This document shows, in pieces, positions 1 to 7,865 of a DNA stretch of 64,000 bases. A program made the position numbers and the translations under genes. This stretch comes from JBBIOU01 sp037443205 (lineage in GTDB: Bacteria; Bacteroidota; Bacteroidia; Flavobacteriales_D; UBA2798). Under the pieces are notes generated by a model. It did no database searches. It was not told where the DNA came from and saw nothing but the letters and a program-made list of their open reading frames with translations. Numbering within the stretch: position 1 is the first letter of the stretch; every line of letters starts with the position of its first letter. The stretch spans positions 1 through 64,000 of the forward strand of contig JBBIOU010000017.1 of NCBI GenBank assembly GCA_037443205.1, in the 5' to 3' direction.

Positions 1-211
1 TTATCATATTTTTTTCTGCCACATCCATACCCACGCGCGAACTGCCGTATATGTGTTTTTCTTGTTGTGTGTATGTAAGCGTTTGTGCCGTATTATCTAC
101 TTTATGCTCATACACACTCATTACATTGCCCTGCGCATCGCGCACGTAGTAAGTAGATTTCTCCCATACGTTGGCACTTGTGTATATATGTTTGGCTATT
201 CGGTGTCCCAT
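1..211 (-). CDS. RHS toxin tip, 5' part only (runs off the left edge)
   Basis: Reads leftwards from an ATG at 211 and is still open at base 1. The translation begins MGHRIAKHIYTS and continues through YYVRDAQGNV, YEHKVDN and HIYGSSRVGM. This is the last part of a Bacteroidota RHS repeat region, just before the hypervariable C-terminal toxin. It is nearly identical to the beginning of the RHS tip at 17183-18559, so a toxin domain should follow outside the window. A 34-nt insertion lies a few bases upstream of the ATG, separating it from the RHS core coded at 252-522. The ATG may therefore be an internal Met codon that now serves as the start, or the gene may be dead. The toxin type cannot be seen. 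Confidence 0.7.
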   Translation of the reverse strand, partial: MGHRIAKHIYTSANVWEKSTYYVRDAQGNVMSVYEHKVDNTAQTLTYTQQEKHIYGSSRVGMDVAEKNMI

Positions 212-217
212 AGCGTC

Positions 218-251
218 ACTTCGACTTCACTGCGTTTCGCTCAGTGCAGGC
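218..251. repeat. 34-nt palindromic insertion in RHS gene, copy 1
   Basis: This segment interrupts the reading frame between the RHS core codons ending IFDY and the codons for (D)AMGHRIAKH. Removing 34 nt restores one continuous RHS frame. The insert contains a stem CACTGCG / CG-CT-CAGTG (228-234 and 238-246, CT bulged) closed by a TTT loop, followed by a GTCGAAGT-type tail. It resembles the short REP-like palindromes scattered in many Bacteroidota genomes (from general knowledge). Because 34 is not a multiple of three, and the insert helps create a TGA at 216-218, it separates the core from the tip. The same insert sits at the same place in the second copy (18566-18599). Confidence 0.75.
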
Positions 252-522
252 ATAGTCAAATATAAGATTTTTTTTCGTACTGGCGGTTGTTCTTAACACT
301 TTTTTTACCTTGCTATCTACCCGCCATACTATTTCCTCTATTTCTTCCTGCGCATCGCGCTTCAACTCGCCAATTTCCGAATATGAGTAATTGTTATTTT
401 GGTTTATCAGTGTTAAATCGTCTTCAAACAACCCCATATCATCAATATCGTTTGCGTCATAATCGGTGTCATCGTTTACATGGTATAAACGGTTTTGTAT
501 GGTTTTGCCATTGGCATCTTTG
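252..522 (-). pseudogene. RHS core fragment, copy 1
   Basis: Translates leftwards as KDANGKTIQNRLYHVNDD, DYDANDIDDMG, NNYSYSEIGELKRDAQEE and WRVDSKVKKVLRTT, ending IFDY. This is the conserved last stretch of the Bacteroidota RHS repeat region. It lacks everything upstream: RHS homology stops at about 522, where unrelated sequence begins, so the beta-cocoon part is missing. Its downstream frame is cut by the 34-nt insert at 218-251. It is best read as a stranded fragment from recombination between RHS genes. Confidence 0.8.
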
Positions 523-549
523 TGCTGTTCATTTAAAAGCAGTCTTACC

Positions 550-770
550 ATGCACGTAGGGAAAAACATCAAGAAAATCAGGGAGCAAAAATCGGATCAA
601 ATGAAATACGTAGTTTTTTTAGGCGGGCTACGTCCGGGTGAAAGAGGTGTTTACGTTTCTACTTCAGGTTTTACTTCGGATGGAAAATACGAAGGGGCAC
701 GTGCTAATAACTCAATGATGCTCATAGATAATGAACTTCTTGCTGATTTGAATATTCTGAGGAGCAGATT
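550..770 (+). pseudogene. Chimeric remnant: XRE-like N-terminus joined to Mrr-like nuclease fragment
   Basis: The plus-strand translation has two recognisable pieces. MHVGKNIKKIREQKS (from 550) looks like the first helix of an XRE-family DNA-binding protein. MKYVVFLGGLRPGERGVY with VSTSGFT and LIDNELLADL (about 601-762) matches the pattern of the end of Mrr-type restriction endonuclease catalytic domains (G-[VI]-[FY]-x-[ST]-[ST]-x-F-[ST] ... LID-x-x-x-L-x-x-L). The catalytic D/E-x-K part is absent, and the reading frame then runs into low-complexity sequence. I read it as debris of a lost defence gene at the edge of the RHS region. Family assignment is by pattern memory only. The remaining 771-890 holds nothing recognisable except AT-rich palindromes, including a 16-nt perfect one at 892-907. 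Confidence 0.5.
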
Positions 771-890
771 TTTCCAACATAATTTGCAAGCTTTTTACCA
801 AATTTCTTCGCTATCTTGCAAACAATTTCATACCTCAATCACCACTTTTCACCAATATTTTCAACATGTTGAAGGGTTGTTAAGGGTTGG

Positions 891-1391
891 CTAATTAATA
901 TTAATTAATCTTTCGTTATAGTCTATTACAAAATACTTTAAGTTGGGGAGAATTGTATATGTATGTCGTTCATCAACAACTAATTTATCAGCTACAAATA
1001 TTTTCATACGTAATGAAACATGAGTTTTGTGTTTATTATAATAGAAATAGGAGAATACTATTTTGTTTTTTCTGTCCTTGTTCTCTAAAATGTAATCTAA
1101 AGTAATATTTTCAACAGGTGGTCTTACGTAAGATGTAAAGGGCTCTCGATAAGGGTTTATAAATCCTTTCTCATCAGGAAAATTAAGGTTATCTATCCAG
1201 TCAGAAACAGATTTATTTAATGATTCGTCAACCCGAACATCAAATGTTAAATCACTCAGTCTCTTTGTTGATAAATTCTCTTCAATAATGTCCTCTAACA
1301 ATATCCTTTCTCTTGCATCTTTTTCATAAACATCACAATGGTTATTACAAGAAATTAACAAAACGAACAAATAGATTACTTTTTTTTTCAT
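891..1391 (-). CDS. Putative lipoprotein, probable immunity partner of the 1410-2465 RHS toxin
   Basis: 166 residues. It starts with a lipoprotein-like signal: MKKK, a hydrophobic run, then LISC with the Cys near residue 15, so the mature protein is probably anchored in an envelope membrane. The rest is hydrophilic, with many aromatic residues in the second half, and no family is recognised. It starts 18 bases after the stop of the RHS tip upstream and is read in the same direction. That position is where immunity genes sit after polymorphic toxins. The stop lies inside an AT palindrome (892-907). Function is inferred only from position and size. Confidence 0.6.
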   Translation of the reverse strand: MKKKVIYLFVLLISCNNHCDVYEKDARERILLEDIIEENLSTKRLSDLTFDVRVDESLNKSVSDWIDNLNFPDEKGFINPYREPFTSYVRPPVENITLDYILENKDRKNKIVFSYFYYNKHKTHVSLRMKIFVADKLVVDERHTYTILPNLKYFVIDYNERLININ

Positions 1392-1409
1392 ATTAAAATT
1401 TGTTTGAGT

Positions 1410-2465
1410 TTATTCTGTTGCTTTTTTTAATAACTTTTCTTGTACCGCCATTGGCACATCACTTCGCTCTTGATATGTGGAGTCACTCGTTGTGTATCCA
1501 TTAAATGAACCAGGTGTATAGACTCTTTCAAAATATCTGATATTACCTTTTTCATCAACATTACCCATCCAAGTCCTGCCATCATGTGCAATAATATGTT
1601 GTCCTTGTTTTGGCACAATACCATTTTGAGATACTTCTTTGTTTTGGCTTTCAGGCTTAGCCGGAGGAAATACTTCCTGTAGTATCTTTTTTACATCTTT
1701 AGCCATATCAATCCATTTGCTATCTACCATTTCTTCGGGTAATAACTCCATAAGCGCATCTATTTCTAAGCTTTGAGGGTTTTCTTGTGTTGCTTTAGTT
1801 TTCGTTTTTGAATCAGAAGTACCTCCGCCTTTTTTAGATGTTAGATGAAATCCTCCTCTCTGAGTCTCACCCTTGCCTGTTAATATGTTCCAACTACCCA
1901 TATCCCACCAATGATTAACTCTTTTGTAACGTGTTTTTGCGGCAGAGATATTGTAATTATATGTGCCACTGCTTTTATCATAAGTAACTCTAATTACTAT
2001 TTCTTGTTTTACATCATATTTATCATAATAATATGATGAAGTCGTATTCTGTGTTTCATCTATCAAATGTTCGGAACAAATTCTACATCTTCCGGCCATT
2101 ACCTTTTCAACATAATTTGCATCGTGCCTTTCAATGGTCCTTTTTGTGCCGTCAGAAAAAATTATAGTTATATATGTATCTTTAGTTTTACCTCCTTTAT
2201 CTATTAAGTAAATAGGATTATTGCCCGCATAATTATAAGGAGATTCAAATGGATAAGATGCAAATAACGGATCCACACTTAGGAATCTTCCTAAACGAGG
2301 ATCATGCATTCTAAATTCAAAGTTAATAGAATTTCCACTGCCTTTTACCTCATCATCCCTCTCCTGCCCATTAAACCCATACCTGTACTTTTCACTCGTA
2401 AAATTGCGGTTTTGTAGGAGGACGCCAAACGGTGGGTAATTTGATATATGTATTTTACTCGTCAT
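1410..2465 (-). CDS. Orphan RHS toxin tip with unrecognised C-terminal domain
   Basis: 351 residues. After MTSKIHISN it joins the RHS end signature PFGVLLQNRNFTSEKYRYGF, GQERDDEVKG, MHDPRLGRFLSVDPL and SPYNYAGNNPIYLID (to about residue 90). The remaining roughly 260 residues are the variable toxin part: a Cys pair (CRIC), a Lys/Thr-rich linker, then a C-terminal section with HDGRTWMGNVDEKGN. No nuclease, deaminase or protease motif was recognised. There is no RHS beta-barrel and no signal peptide, so it cannot be a complete RHS protein. The start region closely matches that of the tip at 21310-22335, both in the MTSK start and in the untranslated DNA upstream. It may be a silent donor cassette or a translated fragment. 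Confidence 0.75.
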   Translation of the reverse strand: MTSKIHISNYPPFGVLLQNRNFTSEKYRYGFNGQERDDEVKGSGNSINFEFRMHDPRLGRFLSVDPLFASYPFESPYNYAGNNPIYLIDKGGKTKDTYITIIFSDGTKRTIERHDANYVEKVMAGRCRICSEHLIDETQNTTSSYYYDKYDVKQEIVIRVTYDKSSGTYNYNISAAKTRYKRVNHWWDMGSWNILTGKGETQRGGFHLTSKKGGGTSDSKTKTKATQENPQSLEIDALMELLPEEMVDSKWIDMAKDVKKILQEVFPPAKPESQNKEVSQNGIVPKQGQHIIAHDGRTWMGNVDEKGNIRYFERVYTPGSFNGYTTSDSTYQERSDVPMAVQEKLLKKATE

Positions 2466-2514
2466 TAAACTGTTTAGCCAAATTTAAGGAAAAATTTTTT
2501 AACCACAGAGGGCA
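2466..2514 (-). repeat. Short motif upstream of RHS tip (three copies in window)
   Basis: The motif AGCCAAATTTAAGGAAAAAT followed by a T run and AACCACAG occurs here directly before the 1410-2465 tip. It recurs at about 22338-22373 directly before the 21310-22335 tip, and as a variant at 2710-2747. The two tip-proximal copies continue into homologous DNA through the start codons. The motif therefore marks a shared cassette boundary, not a chance match. Confidence 0.65.
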
Positions 2515-2537
2515 CAGAATAACACAGAGGTGTTTAC

Positions 2538-2682
2538 CCCACATTACGCATTAGCATGCGTAATGCTCGCCTGATGACGGATAACCCAAATCCCACACGA
2601 CACTCAACACACTCAGTCCGCCTCTGGCGGAAAATTTGGATTTATTTCAAATTTCTTATGCTGAATAATTTGGGTTTATTAT
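2538..2682 (+). repeat. Dispersed structured element, copy R1
   Basis: Copy 1 of an intergenic repeat seen four times. From 5' to 3' it has a hairpin with 10-bp arms CATTACGCAT (2542-2551) and ATGCGTAATG (2556-2565), loop TAGC; a degenerate CGCC-TGAT-GACG segment; AACCCAAAT (2583-2591); a spacer with ACACTCAACACACTCAG; a hairpin TCCGCC-TCT-GGCGGA; and a tail ATTTGGGTT (2668-2676) complementary to the internal AACCCAAAT. It contains no open frame of note. It lies in the 445-base gap between the RHS tip and the M43 protease gene. That gap otherwise holds only the short motif repeats (2466-2514, 2707-2750) and featureless AT-rich sequence to 2910. Confidence 0.85.
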
Positions 2683-2706
2683 GTGTGTTTGATTTGCCGT
2701 GACATG

Positions 2707-2750
2707 ATTTAACCAAATTTAAGGAAAATTTTTTGTTTTAACCACAGCAT
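2707..2750. repeat. Variant of the AAATTTAAGGAAAA...AACCACAG motif
   Basis: Third, slightly different copy of the motif at 2466-2514 and 22338-22373, with extra bases in the T run (AACCAAATTTAAGGAAAATT then TTTTG). It is not next to a tip start. The CCACAG end resembles short repeats common between genes in many Bacteroidota. Confidence 0.5.
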
Positions 2751-2910
2751 AGCATAGAGATTTTATCTAGCATTAAGCATAGGTTTTTTGTAATACGGGT
2801 TTAATTGTGTAATAAAGTCCAATACCAAGAACTATTACTCTGGTAGTAGCTCAATCATTTCACTGCACATATACTAAGCGTTGCGGTTTTTTTTAACCTA
2901 AGCAATATTA

Positions 2911-5019
2911 TTAATTAAATACTATTTTTTGTGTTTTGGTAACATCACCTACTTTAAATTGTAAATGATAAATACCTCTTGATAATTCGTTTTTATTGAT
3001 ATTGATAATATGCTGACCTTGCGAGTATGAACCCGAAGCCACATTCATAACTTCCTTACCTAATTGGTCAAAAATTTTGAGGCTAATAATGGTATTATGC
3101 AACAAGCTAAAACTAATATTCATTTGTTCCTCTGCAGGATTCGGATAAACAAGCAAGGTATTAATCGTTTCTTCTGCATCTACAGATAAGGGAGCCTGGA
3201 TATTAATATCATCAATATAAATATTGTTGCTTTGTGCGTCTCCCTGAAATTCAAATTTTAAAAGAAAGCCGGGTATTAAATACATGGAATTTAGATTAAT
3301 CACAATTTCTTTCCATTCCGACTGATTGGCCGGGGTAAATGCAGTTGTTACAGGCGTATTATTTACTGTAGAAAAAGTAGCACCCGAAATTTGTCTAAGC
3401 GTTGACCATGTTTGCCCGCAGTTAAACGAACCATAAACTCTAAGTCGAACGCTCGAAGGCACAGTAGCTACTTTATGGGCATAAGCATATTTAAAAGTAA
3501 TTTGTGCTGCTGTTAATCCGGTTAAGTCGTATGTATTAGAAATAAATGCATCGGTAGTTAAACTGGGCGAAGAAAAATTATTGATATAAACTGATTTATT
3601 TCCTGTATATCCTGTATTTGCTATGTCCCAGGTTCCTTGTCCGTCAATATTTTCTATAAACCAGTAGTTATTGGGCAAGGCGGTTGCCAACTCAAATCCT
3701 TCCACGATAGGTGCCGGCTGACCATTAGCCGGCAACACTGTAATATAAGCATTTTTGGTTATACTAACATTTTGAGAGCCGTTACCTGCCGTAAGCGAAA
3801 CATTGTATGTACCGGCAGTATTGTAGGTAATTTGTGGGTTTTGAGTATTATCGGTCGAAGGAGTTCCTCCGGGAAAGGACCAGTTCCAGGTAGTAACGCC
3901 ATGATAGGATGCGTCAGTAAAATTTACCGTTTGTCCTTCGCATATAATAAATTTGTTTGCTGTAAAGTCGGCTGCACATAAAATATCGGGACCGCTTACA
4001 CCGGCATCTATCAGGTTCTGTGCCTGCCAAAGTTGATTGCGTTGGGCGGTGCCACTGTTTAATGCATTAATCATGCGCGTTTTTTGTCCTTCGGTAAACA
4101 TGTTGGAACAATACGAGTATTCCATATAATTTTGAACATTATCAAGGCTGCTGCACGATGTACCGTTTAAATTGCAGGTTGTCCATCCGATGGTATTGGG
4201 CGTATCGGTTACGTTATCGTCTCCTGTACAATTGCTTGATAATCCGGGTGTATTACTGTTGCCCCAGGTATGTCGTAAATTTATCCAGTGACCTACTTCG
4301 TGGGTTAAGGCTCTGCTGGTAGTTGTGTTGCTAGGAGGCAAAGAACCGCAATAATTATATTTTAACCAAATGCCATCGTAATTTGCAGGTACAAACGAAG
4401 AAGGTAAATTAGTGTAACCCGCTGCACCATTAGGGTCTTTGCACACCCATACATTTAGATATTTGTTTCTGGGGAAACGGATGTTATTGGCATTGTTATT
4501 CCCGTTAAGATTCCTGTTTACATCATCTACCATAGCTTGTGTACCCACTTCGGTTTCTGTAGAATAGGTGCGGGTAATACCTTTTACACAATTACCCAAT
4601 GCATCTTTTTGGGCTAATCTAAATTCAAAGCCCACATTGGCTGCAATAGATTTAAATGCAGGTATAATATTAACAGTATCCGGGTTAAGTTTATTAAAGT
4701 CTTCATTTAAAATTCTTACTGCATCATAAATATTTTCATCCGGAATATTTTCAACACCGTTGATGTGAACGATATGAAATACAATCGGAATAACATAAAT
4801 CATTCTGTCGCCCTGGCGATAGGATCCCATATTTTGTAAAAATTCTTTGCTAAAAGTTTCTTCGGGGTGTTGAATATTAAGAGGGTTGTAGGTTTTGTTT
4901 AACTGCTCCATGTATTGGTCGGTGCCGCAAAAATGTTTGATGGTTTGATGTTGCTCGGGAAGTTGAGCCAATAAATTTGCAGCAAGGAAAATAAAAAAGA
5001 AGGGCAAAATTTTTTTCAT
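2911..5019 (-). CDS. Secreted M43 (pappalysin-like) metalloprotease with PKD and T9SS sorting domains
   Basis: 702 residues. Signal peptide at 1-18 (MKKILPFFFIFLAANLLA). The metalloprotease domain (about 70-340) has the zinc motif HEVGHWINLRH at 240-250, which gives three His ligands and the catalytic Glu. A Met-turn NYMEYSYC follows near 297-304, and several Cys probably form disulfides. Next come a PKD domain (about 350-430, with WNWSFPGGTPS and YNTAGTYNVSLTA), a jelly-roll domain (about 440-610), and a C-terminal T9SS type A sorting domain starting LVYPNPAEE (about 627-702). It is thus exported by Sec and then by T9SS to the cell surface or medium, where it would degrade proteins. The family HExxHxxGxxH motif has Asn in place of the Gly, a variant I recall as frequent in Bacteroidota members. 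Confidence 0.93.
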   Translation of the reverse strand: MKKILPFFFIFLAANLLAQLPEQHQTIKHFCGTDQYMEQLNKTYNPLNIQHPEETFSKEFLQNMGSYRQGDRMIYVIPIVFHIVHINGVENIPDENIYDAVRILNEDFNKLNPDTVNIIPAFKSIAANVGFEFRLAQKDALGNCVKGITRTYSTETEVGTQAMVDDVNRNLNGNNNANNIRFPRNKYLNVWVCKDPNGAAGYTNLPSSFVPANYDGIWLKYNYCGSLPPSNTTTSRALTHEVGHWINLRHTWGNSNTPGLSSNCTGDDNVTDTPNTIGWTTCNLNGTSCSSLDNVQNYMEYSYCSNMFTEGQKTRMINALNSGTAQRNQLWQAQNLIDAGVSGPDILCAADFTANKFIICEGQTVNFTDASYHGVTTWNWSFPGGTPSTDNTQNPQITYNTAGTYNVSLTAGNGSQNVSITKNAYITVLPANGQPAPIVEGFELATALPNNYWFIENIDGQGTWDIANTGYTGNKSVYINNFSSPSLTTDAFISNTYDLTGLTAAQITFKYAYAHKVATVPSSVRLRVYGSFNCGQTWSTLRQISGATFSTVNNTPVTTAFTPANQSEWKEIVINLNSMYLIPGFLLKFEFQGDAQSNNIYIDDINIQAPLSVDAEETINTLLVYPNPAEEQMNISFSLLHNTIISLKIFDQLGKEVMNVASGSYSQGQHIININKNELSRGIYHLQFKVGDVTKTQKIVFN

Positions 5020-5031
5020 AACAAGTATTTT

Positions 5032-5760
5032 TTAGTTTGCTTCAAAATCTCTGATGTCTATAACAACATCGTTAATTTTTGTTTCACCTGTAAAGATACC
5101 TAAAATTTTTCGGGCGGTCAATTCAGGGCTTGTTAAATTTCCTTCATTCTTATAATTTACAAATCTGTTTTTTGAGGAAAAGTCATTTTCATTGGAGGAA
5201 CGGATAATTTCCTGCATCGGTGTATCAATGATGCCGGGATATACCGAATAAGCCTTTATGTGGTTGATATACTGTTCATTGAGTTCTTCCTGCAATACCC
5301 GGGTATACATATCAAGAGCCGCTTTTGATGCGCAATAAGCCGACCAGGAGGGAATGGGATAAGAGGCAGCTCCCGAACTGATATTTATAATTAATCCGGA
5401 TATTTTAAGCGGAATTATGGTTTTTAAAAATTGATTACACAAGATAGCGGGAGCAATAGTATTTACAGTAAATGTATTGTGTATTTGCAGGTTGTTCAGA
5501 TGACCGTTTCTTTTTATATCTCCAATTATGCCGGCATTATTAATTAAAACAATTTTTTCACAATTTTGAGGGATTTGAAACTTTATATTTTCTATTTGTG
5601 AAAAATCTCTAAGGTCAACCGTTTGATGTATATATCGGTTGTGGTAAATACTTTGTGTTCTGGAAAATCCATACACGATGTTGCGGTTATCTTTTAAAAG
5701 TAATTCGGCAATAGCCTTGCCTAATCCTAAACTGCTGCCGGTGATATAATAACAGTTCAT
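5032..5760 (-). CDS. Short-chain dehydrogenase/reductase
   Basis: 242 residues, one Rossmann domain. The cofactor motif TGSSLGLG is at 7-14, NNAG at about 74-77, and the catalytic Ser and Tyr-x-x-x-Lys (NISSG and YCASK) in the second half, all as expected for a classical SDR. The overall pattern, including PGIIDTPMQ after the active site, suggests the sepiapterin/benzil reductase-like subgroup, NADPH-dependent and cytoplasmic. The substrate cannot be told. Its start codon shares one base with the stop of the upstream RCK gene, so the two are probably translationally coupled. Confidence 0.88.
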   Translation of the reverse strand: MNCYYITGSSLGLGKAIAELLLKDNRNIVYGFSRTQSIYHNRYIHQTVDLRDFSQIENIKFQIPQNCEKIVLINNAGIIGDIKRNGHLNNLQIHNTFTVNTIAPAILCNQFLKTIIPLKISGLIINISSGAASYPIPSWSAYCASKAALDMYTRVLQEELNEQYINHIKAYSVYPGIIDTPMQEIIRSSNENDFSSKNRFVNYKNEGNLTSPELTARKILGIFTGETKINDVVIDIRDFEAN

Positions 5761-6461
5761 TATTGATTGATTTCTATAAATCTTGCCACATCTTTAGAGG
5801 TACCAAACACAACCAGGGTATCGGTTTCGTAAACAACTGTTTCCGAGTTGGGAACACCTAAAATATGGTTTTCTTTTACTGTTTCATTGCCTTCTTTCAT
5901 ATCATACTCACGCTTTATGGTAATAAGAGTCAGATGATATTTATTGCGCAAACCGATATCAGCCAGTGTTCTGTTGGCAATTTCTTTGGGTGCTTTAATT
6001 TCTGCAATTTCATAATCATCGGGTAATTGCAAGTAGGAAATGATGCTTGGATTTAAAAGTCTTTCGGCAACTACCTGTGCTACTTCGTCTTCGGGCAATA
6101 AAATTTCTTTGATGCCAATTTTTTCAAGAATCATTTTTTGTTTGGGTCCGTGTGCCCTTGCTATAACACGTTTTACGCCCAGATCCATTAAATGCGCGGC
6201 TGTCAGTACAACTGCTTCAAAATTTTCTCCGATGGCTACCACGGCTGCTTCTACTTCGTTTATGTTTTGCGATTGCAGCGCTTTTGCATCGGTAGAGTCG
6301 AGCTCTACGGCATAGGCAACATCATCTTTGATATTGTCTATTTTTTCTTCATCCAAATCGAAGGCAAAAACTTCTGCGCCTTTTTGCGCAAGTCTGCGGG
6401 CAATGGCCGAGCCATATTTACCAACACCAATTACGGCAAATTTGTTTCCTTTTAACGGCAT
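5760..6461 (-). CDS. TrkA/KtrA-type potassium uptake regulatory protein (RCK)
   Basis: 233 residues. An N-terminal RCK_N Rossmann domain (FAVIGVGKYGSAIARRLAQKG, with acidic FDLDEEK at the end of strand 2) binds NAD(H)/ATP. A C-terminal RCK_C domain (about 145-230) ends with ETDTLVVFG. Proteins of this size form octameric rings that gate a KtrB/TrkH-type K+ channel on the inner membrane. No channel gene is adjacent in the window. It starts 12 bases after the end of the PLP enzyme gene and overlaps the SDR gene by one base, giving a probable metB-like/RCK/SDR transcription unit. Confidence 0.88.
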   Translation of the reverse strand: MPLKGNKFAVIGVGKYGSAIARRLAQKGAEVFAFDLDEEKIDNIKDDVAYAVELDSTDAKALQSQNINEVEAAVVAIGENFEAVVLTAAHLMDLGVKRVIARAHGPKQKMILEKIGIKEILLPEDEVAQVVAERLLNPSIISYLQLPDDYEIAEIKAPKEIANRTLADIGLRNKYHLTLITIKREYDMKEGNETVKENHILGVPNSETVVYETDTLVVFGTSKDVARFIEINQ

Positions 6462-6473
6462 GATAAGAGGTAT

Positions 6474-7610
6474 TTATGATAATGCTTGTTTTAAATCTTC
6501 TATTAAATCTTCTATATCTTCTACCCCCACGCTTAGGCGCAGCAGATTATCAACTACTCCCGATTTTTCTCTTTCTGCTTTAGGTATTGAAGCGTGTGTC
6601 ATGGTAGCCGGATGATTAATTAATGACTCTACGCCTCCTAAAGATTCGGCCAACGAAAAAACTTTGAGCGAAGATGCCAGTTTAAAAGTTTCTTCTGCTG
6701 TACCTTTATATACAAAGGAAATCATACCTCCAAAATCGCGCATTTGAGTTTTTGCAATTTGATGGTTTGGATGTTCTTGGAACCCGGGCCAATACACTTT
6801 TTCTATTTTGGGATGATTTTTTAAGAAATGTGCTATTTCTTTTCCATTTTTACAATGTGCCTGCATACGTAAATGCAGTGTTTTAATGCCGCGTATTACC
6901 AAAAAGCAATCCATAGGTCCGGGAGTAGCTCCGCACGAGTTGTGAATAAACGCCAGTTGTTGGTAAAGATTATCATCGTTCAGACATAATGCACCCATCA
7001 CAACATCACTATGTCCGCCAAGATATTTGGTTACCGAATGCATTACAATATCTGCACCTAAATCAATGGGGTTTTGCAGGTAGGGTGATGCAAAAGTATT
7101 ATCAACGGCAAGTATCAAATTATGTTCTTTGGCAATGGCAGCGCAGGCTTTGATGTCTATTATCTGCATGGTAGGATTGGTGGGTGTTTCTAACCATATC
7201 ATGCGGGTATTGGCGTGGATATATTTTTTAATATCTTCTGCCCGCGACATATTTACAAAATGAAATTTTATACCCATTGGCTCAAATACCTTGGTAAACA
7301 TTCTGTACGAACCGCCATATAAATCATCTCCGGCAATTATTTCATCACCGGGTTTAAATAATTTAATTACTGCATCTATAGCTCCCATGCCACTGGAAAA
7401 ACACAAGGCATACCTGGCATTTTCTAAAGCTGCCAGATTTTTCTCTAAGGCAGTGCGGGTAGGATTTTTGCCTCTGGCATAAGCATATCCCTTATGTTTA
7501 CCAGGATATTCCTGCACAAATGTGGAGGTTTGAAATATCGGTGTCATAATTGCACCCGTGCCTGCATCGGGTTCCATTCCTGCATGTATAGCTTTTGTTC
7601 CGAATTTCAT
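6474..7610 (-). CDS. Cys/Met metabolism PLP enzyme (cystathionine gamma-synthase/lyase family)
   Basis: 378 residues, a typical length. Family motifs include YARGKNPTR (44-52), the phosphate-binding FSSGMGAI (71-78), ETPTNPTM, DNTFASPY, and the PLP lysine in SVTKYLGGHSD (Lys195). Near the end come SLAESLGGVESLINHPATMTH and LLRLSVGVED. The enzyme handles cystathionine in the methionine/cysteine transsulfuration route in the cytoplasm. Synthase and lyase cannot be separated from sequence reading alone. It is the first gene of a three-gene minus-strand unit, with a TACCTTTG box 16 bases upstream. Confidence 0.9.
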   Translation of the reverse strand: MKFGTKAIHAGMEPDAGTGAIMTPIFQTSTFVQEYPGKHKGYAYARGKNPTRTALEKNLAALENARYALCFSSGMGAIDAVIKLFKPGDEIIAGDDLYGGSYRMFTKVFEPMGIKFHFVNMSRAEDIKKYIHANTRMIWLETPTNPTMQIIDIKACAAIAKEHNLILAVDNTFASPYLQNPIDLGADIVMHSVTKYLGGHSDVVMGALCLNDDNLYQQLAFIHNSCGATPGPMDCFLVIRGIKTLHLRMQAHCKNGKEIAHFLKNHPKIEKVYWPGFQEHPNHQIAKTQMRDFGGMISFVYKGTAEETFKLASSLKVFSLAESLGGVESLINHPATMTHASIPKAEREKSGVVDNLLRLSVGVEDIEDLIEDLKQALS

Positions 7611-7625
7611 AGTATATATTTGTTA

Positions 7626-7633
7626 CAAAGGTA
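7626..7633 (-). promoter_or_regulatory. Candidate -7 box (TACCTTTG) for the PLP enzyme operon
   Basis: Reads TACCTTTG on the minus strand and matches the Bacteroidota -7 consensus TAnnTTTG. It ends 15 bases before the ATG at 7610. No convincing -33 TTG stands at the usual distance, so this is a moderate call. Confidence 0.4.
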
Positions 7634-7704
7634 TATGCATTCCAAATACGGAAGGAATAATTTATAAAGAAATTTCAAAAAAAATATTGCCGCGGTAATC
7701 AATT

Positions 7705-7845
7705 AACCCATAAACCCAAATTCAGTATTATAAATTTTACAATGGTTTAAATTTTCCGCCAGAGGCGGACTGAGTGTGTTGAGTGTCTTGTGTGATTTGG
7801 GTTATCCGCCATTAGGCGAACATTACGCATGCTAATGCGTAATGT
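7705..7845 (-). repeat. Dispersed structured element, copy R2 (inverted)
   Basis: Same element as 2538-2682 but on the opposite strand. On the plus strand it reads AACCCAAAT (7713-7721), then TCCGCC-AGA-GGCGGA (7755-7769), ATTTGGGTT (7795-7803), CGCC-ATTA-GGCG, and the 10-bp-arm hairpin CATTACGCAT (7821-7830) / ATGCGTAATG with loop GCTA. All stems of the consensus are intact. It sits in the 255-base gap between the PLP enzyme promoter region and the end of the GT2 gene. Confidence 0.85.
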
Positions 7846-7865
7846 AGGATAAAACCTTTTTGGGG

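Larger units (their letters stand above)
1..522 (-). repeat. Direct repeat of RHS DNA, copy 1 (partner 18349-18869)
   Basis: Bases 1-522 match 18349-18869 almost base for base in the same orientation. The differences seen are a few substitutions and one indel in a poly-T run (7 T here, 6 T in the partner). The match stops abruptly after the codons for KDANGK. Beyond it, copy 1 continues into XRE/Mrr-like sequence, and copy 2 continues with a few more RHS codons (QYRYA). The repeat extends past the left edge of the window. Confidence 0.9.

Noticed and set aside
466..894. A 142-codon plus-strand frame as one real gene
   Set aside because: Its first part is antisense to the RHS core fragment, and only 550-765 resembles known families. 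It is better read as a chimeric remnant.
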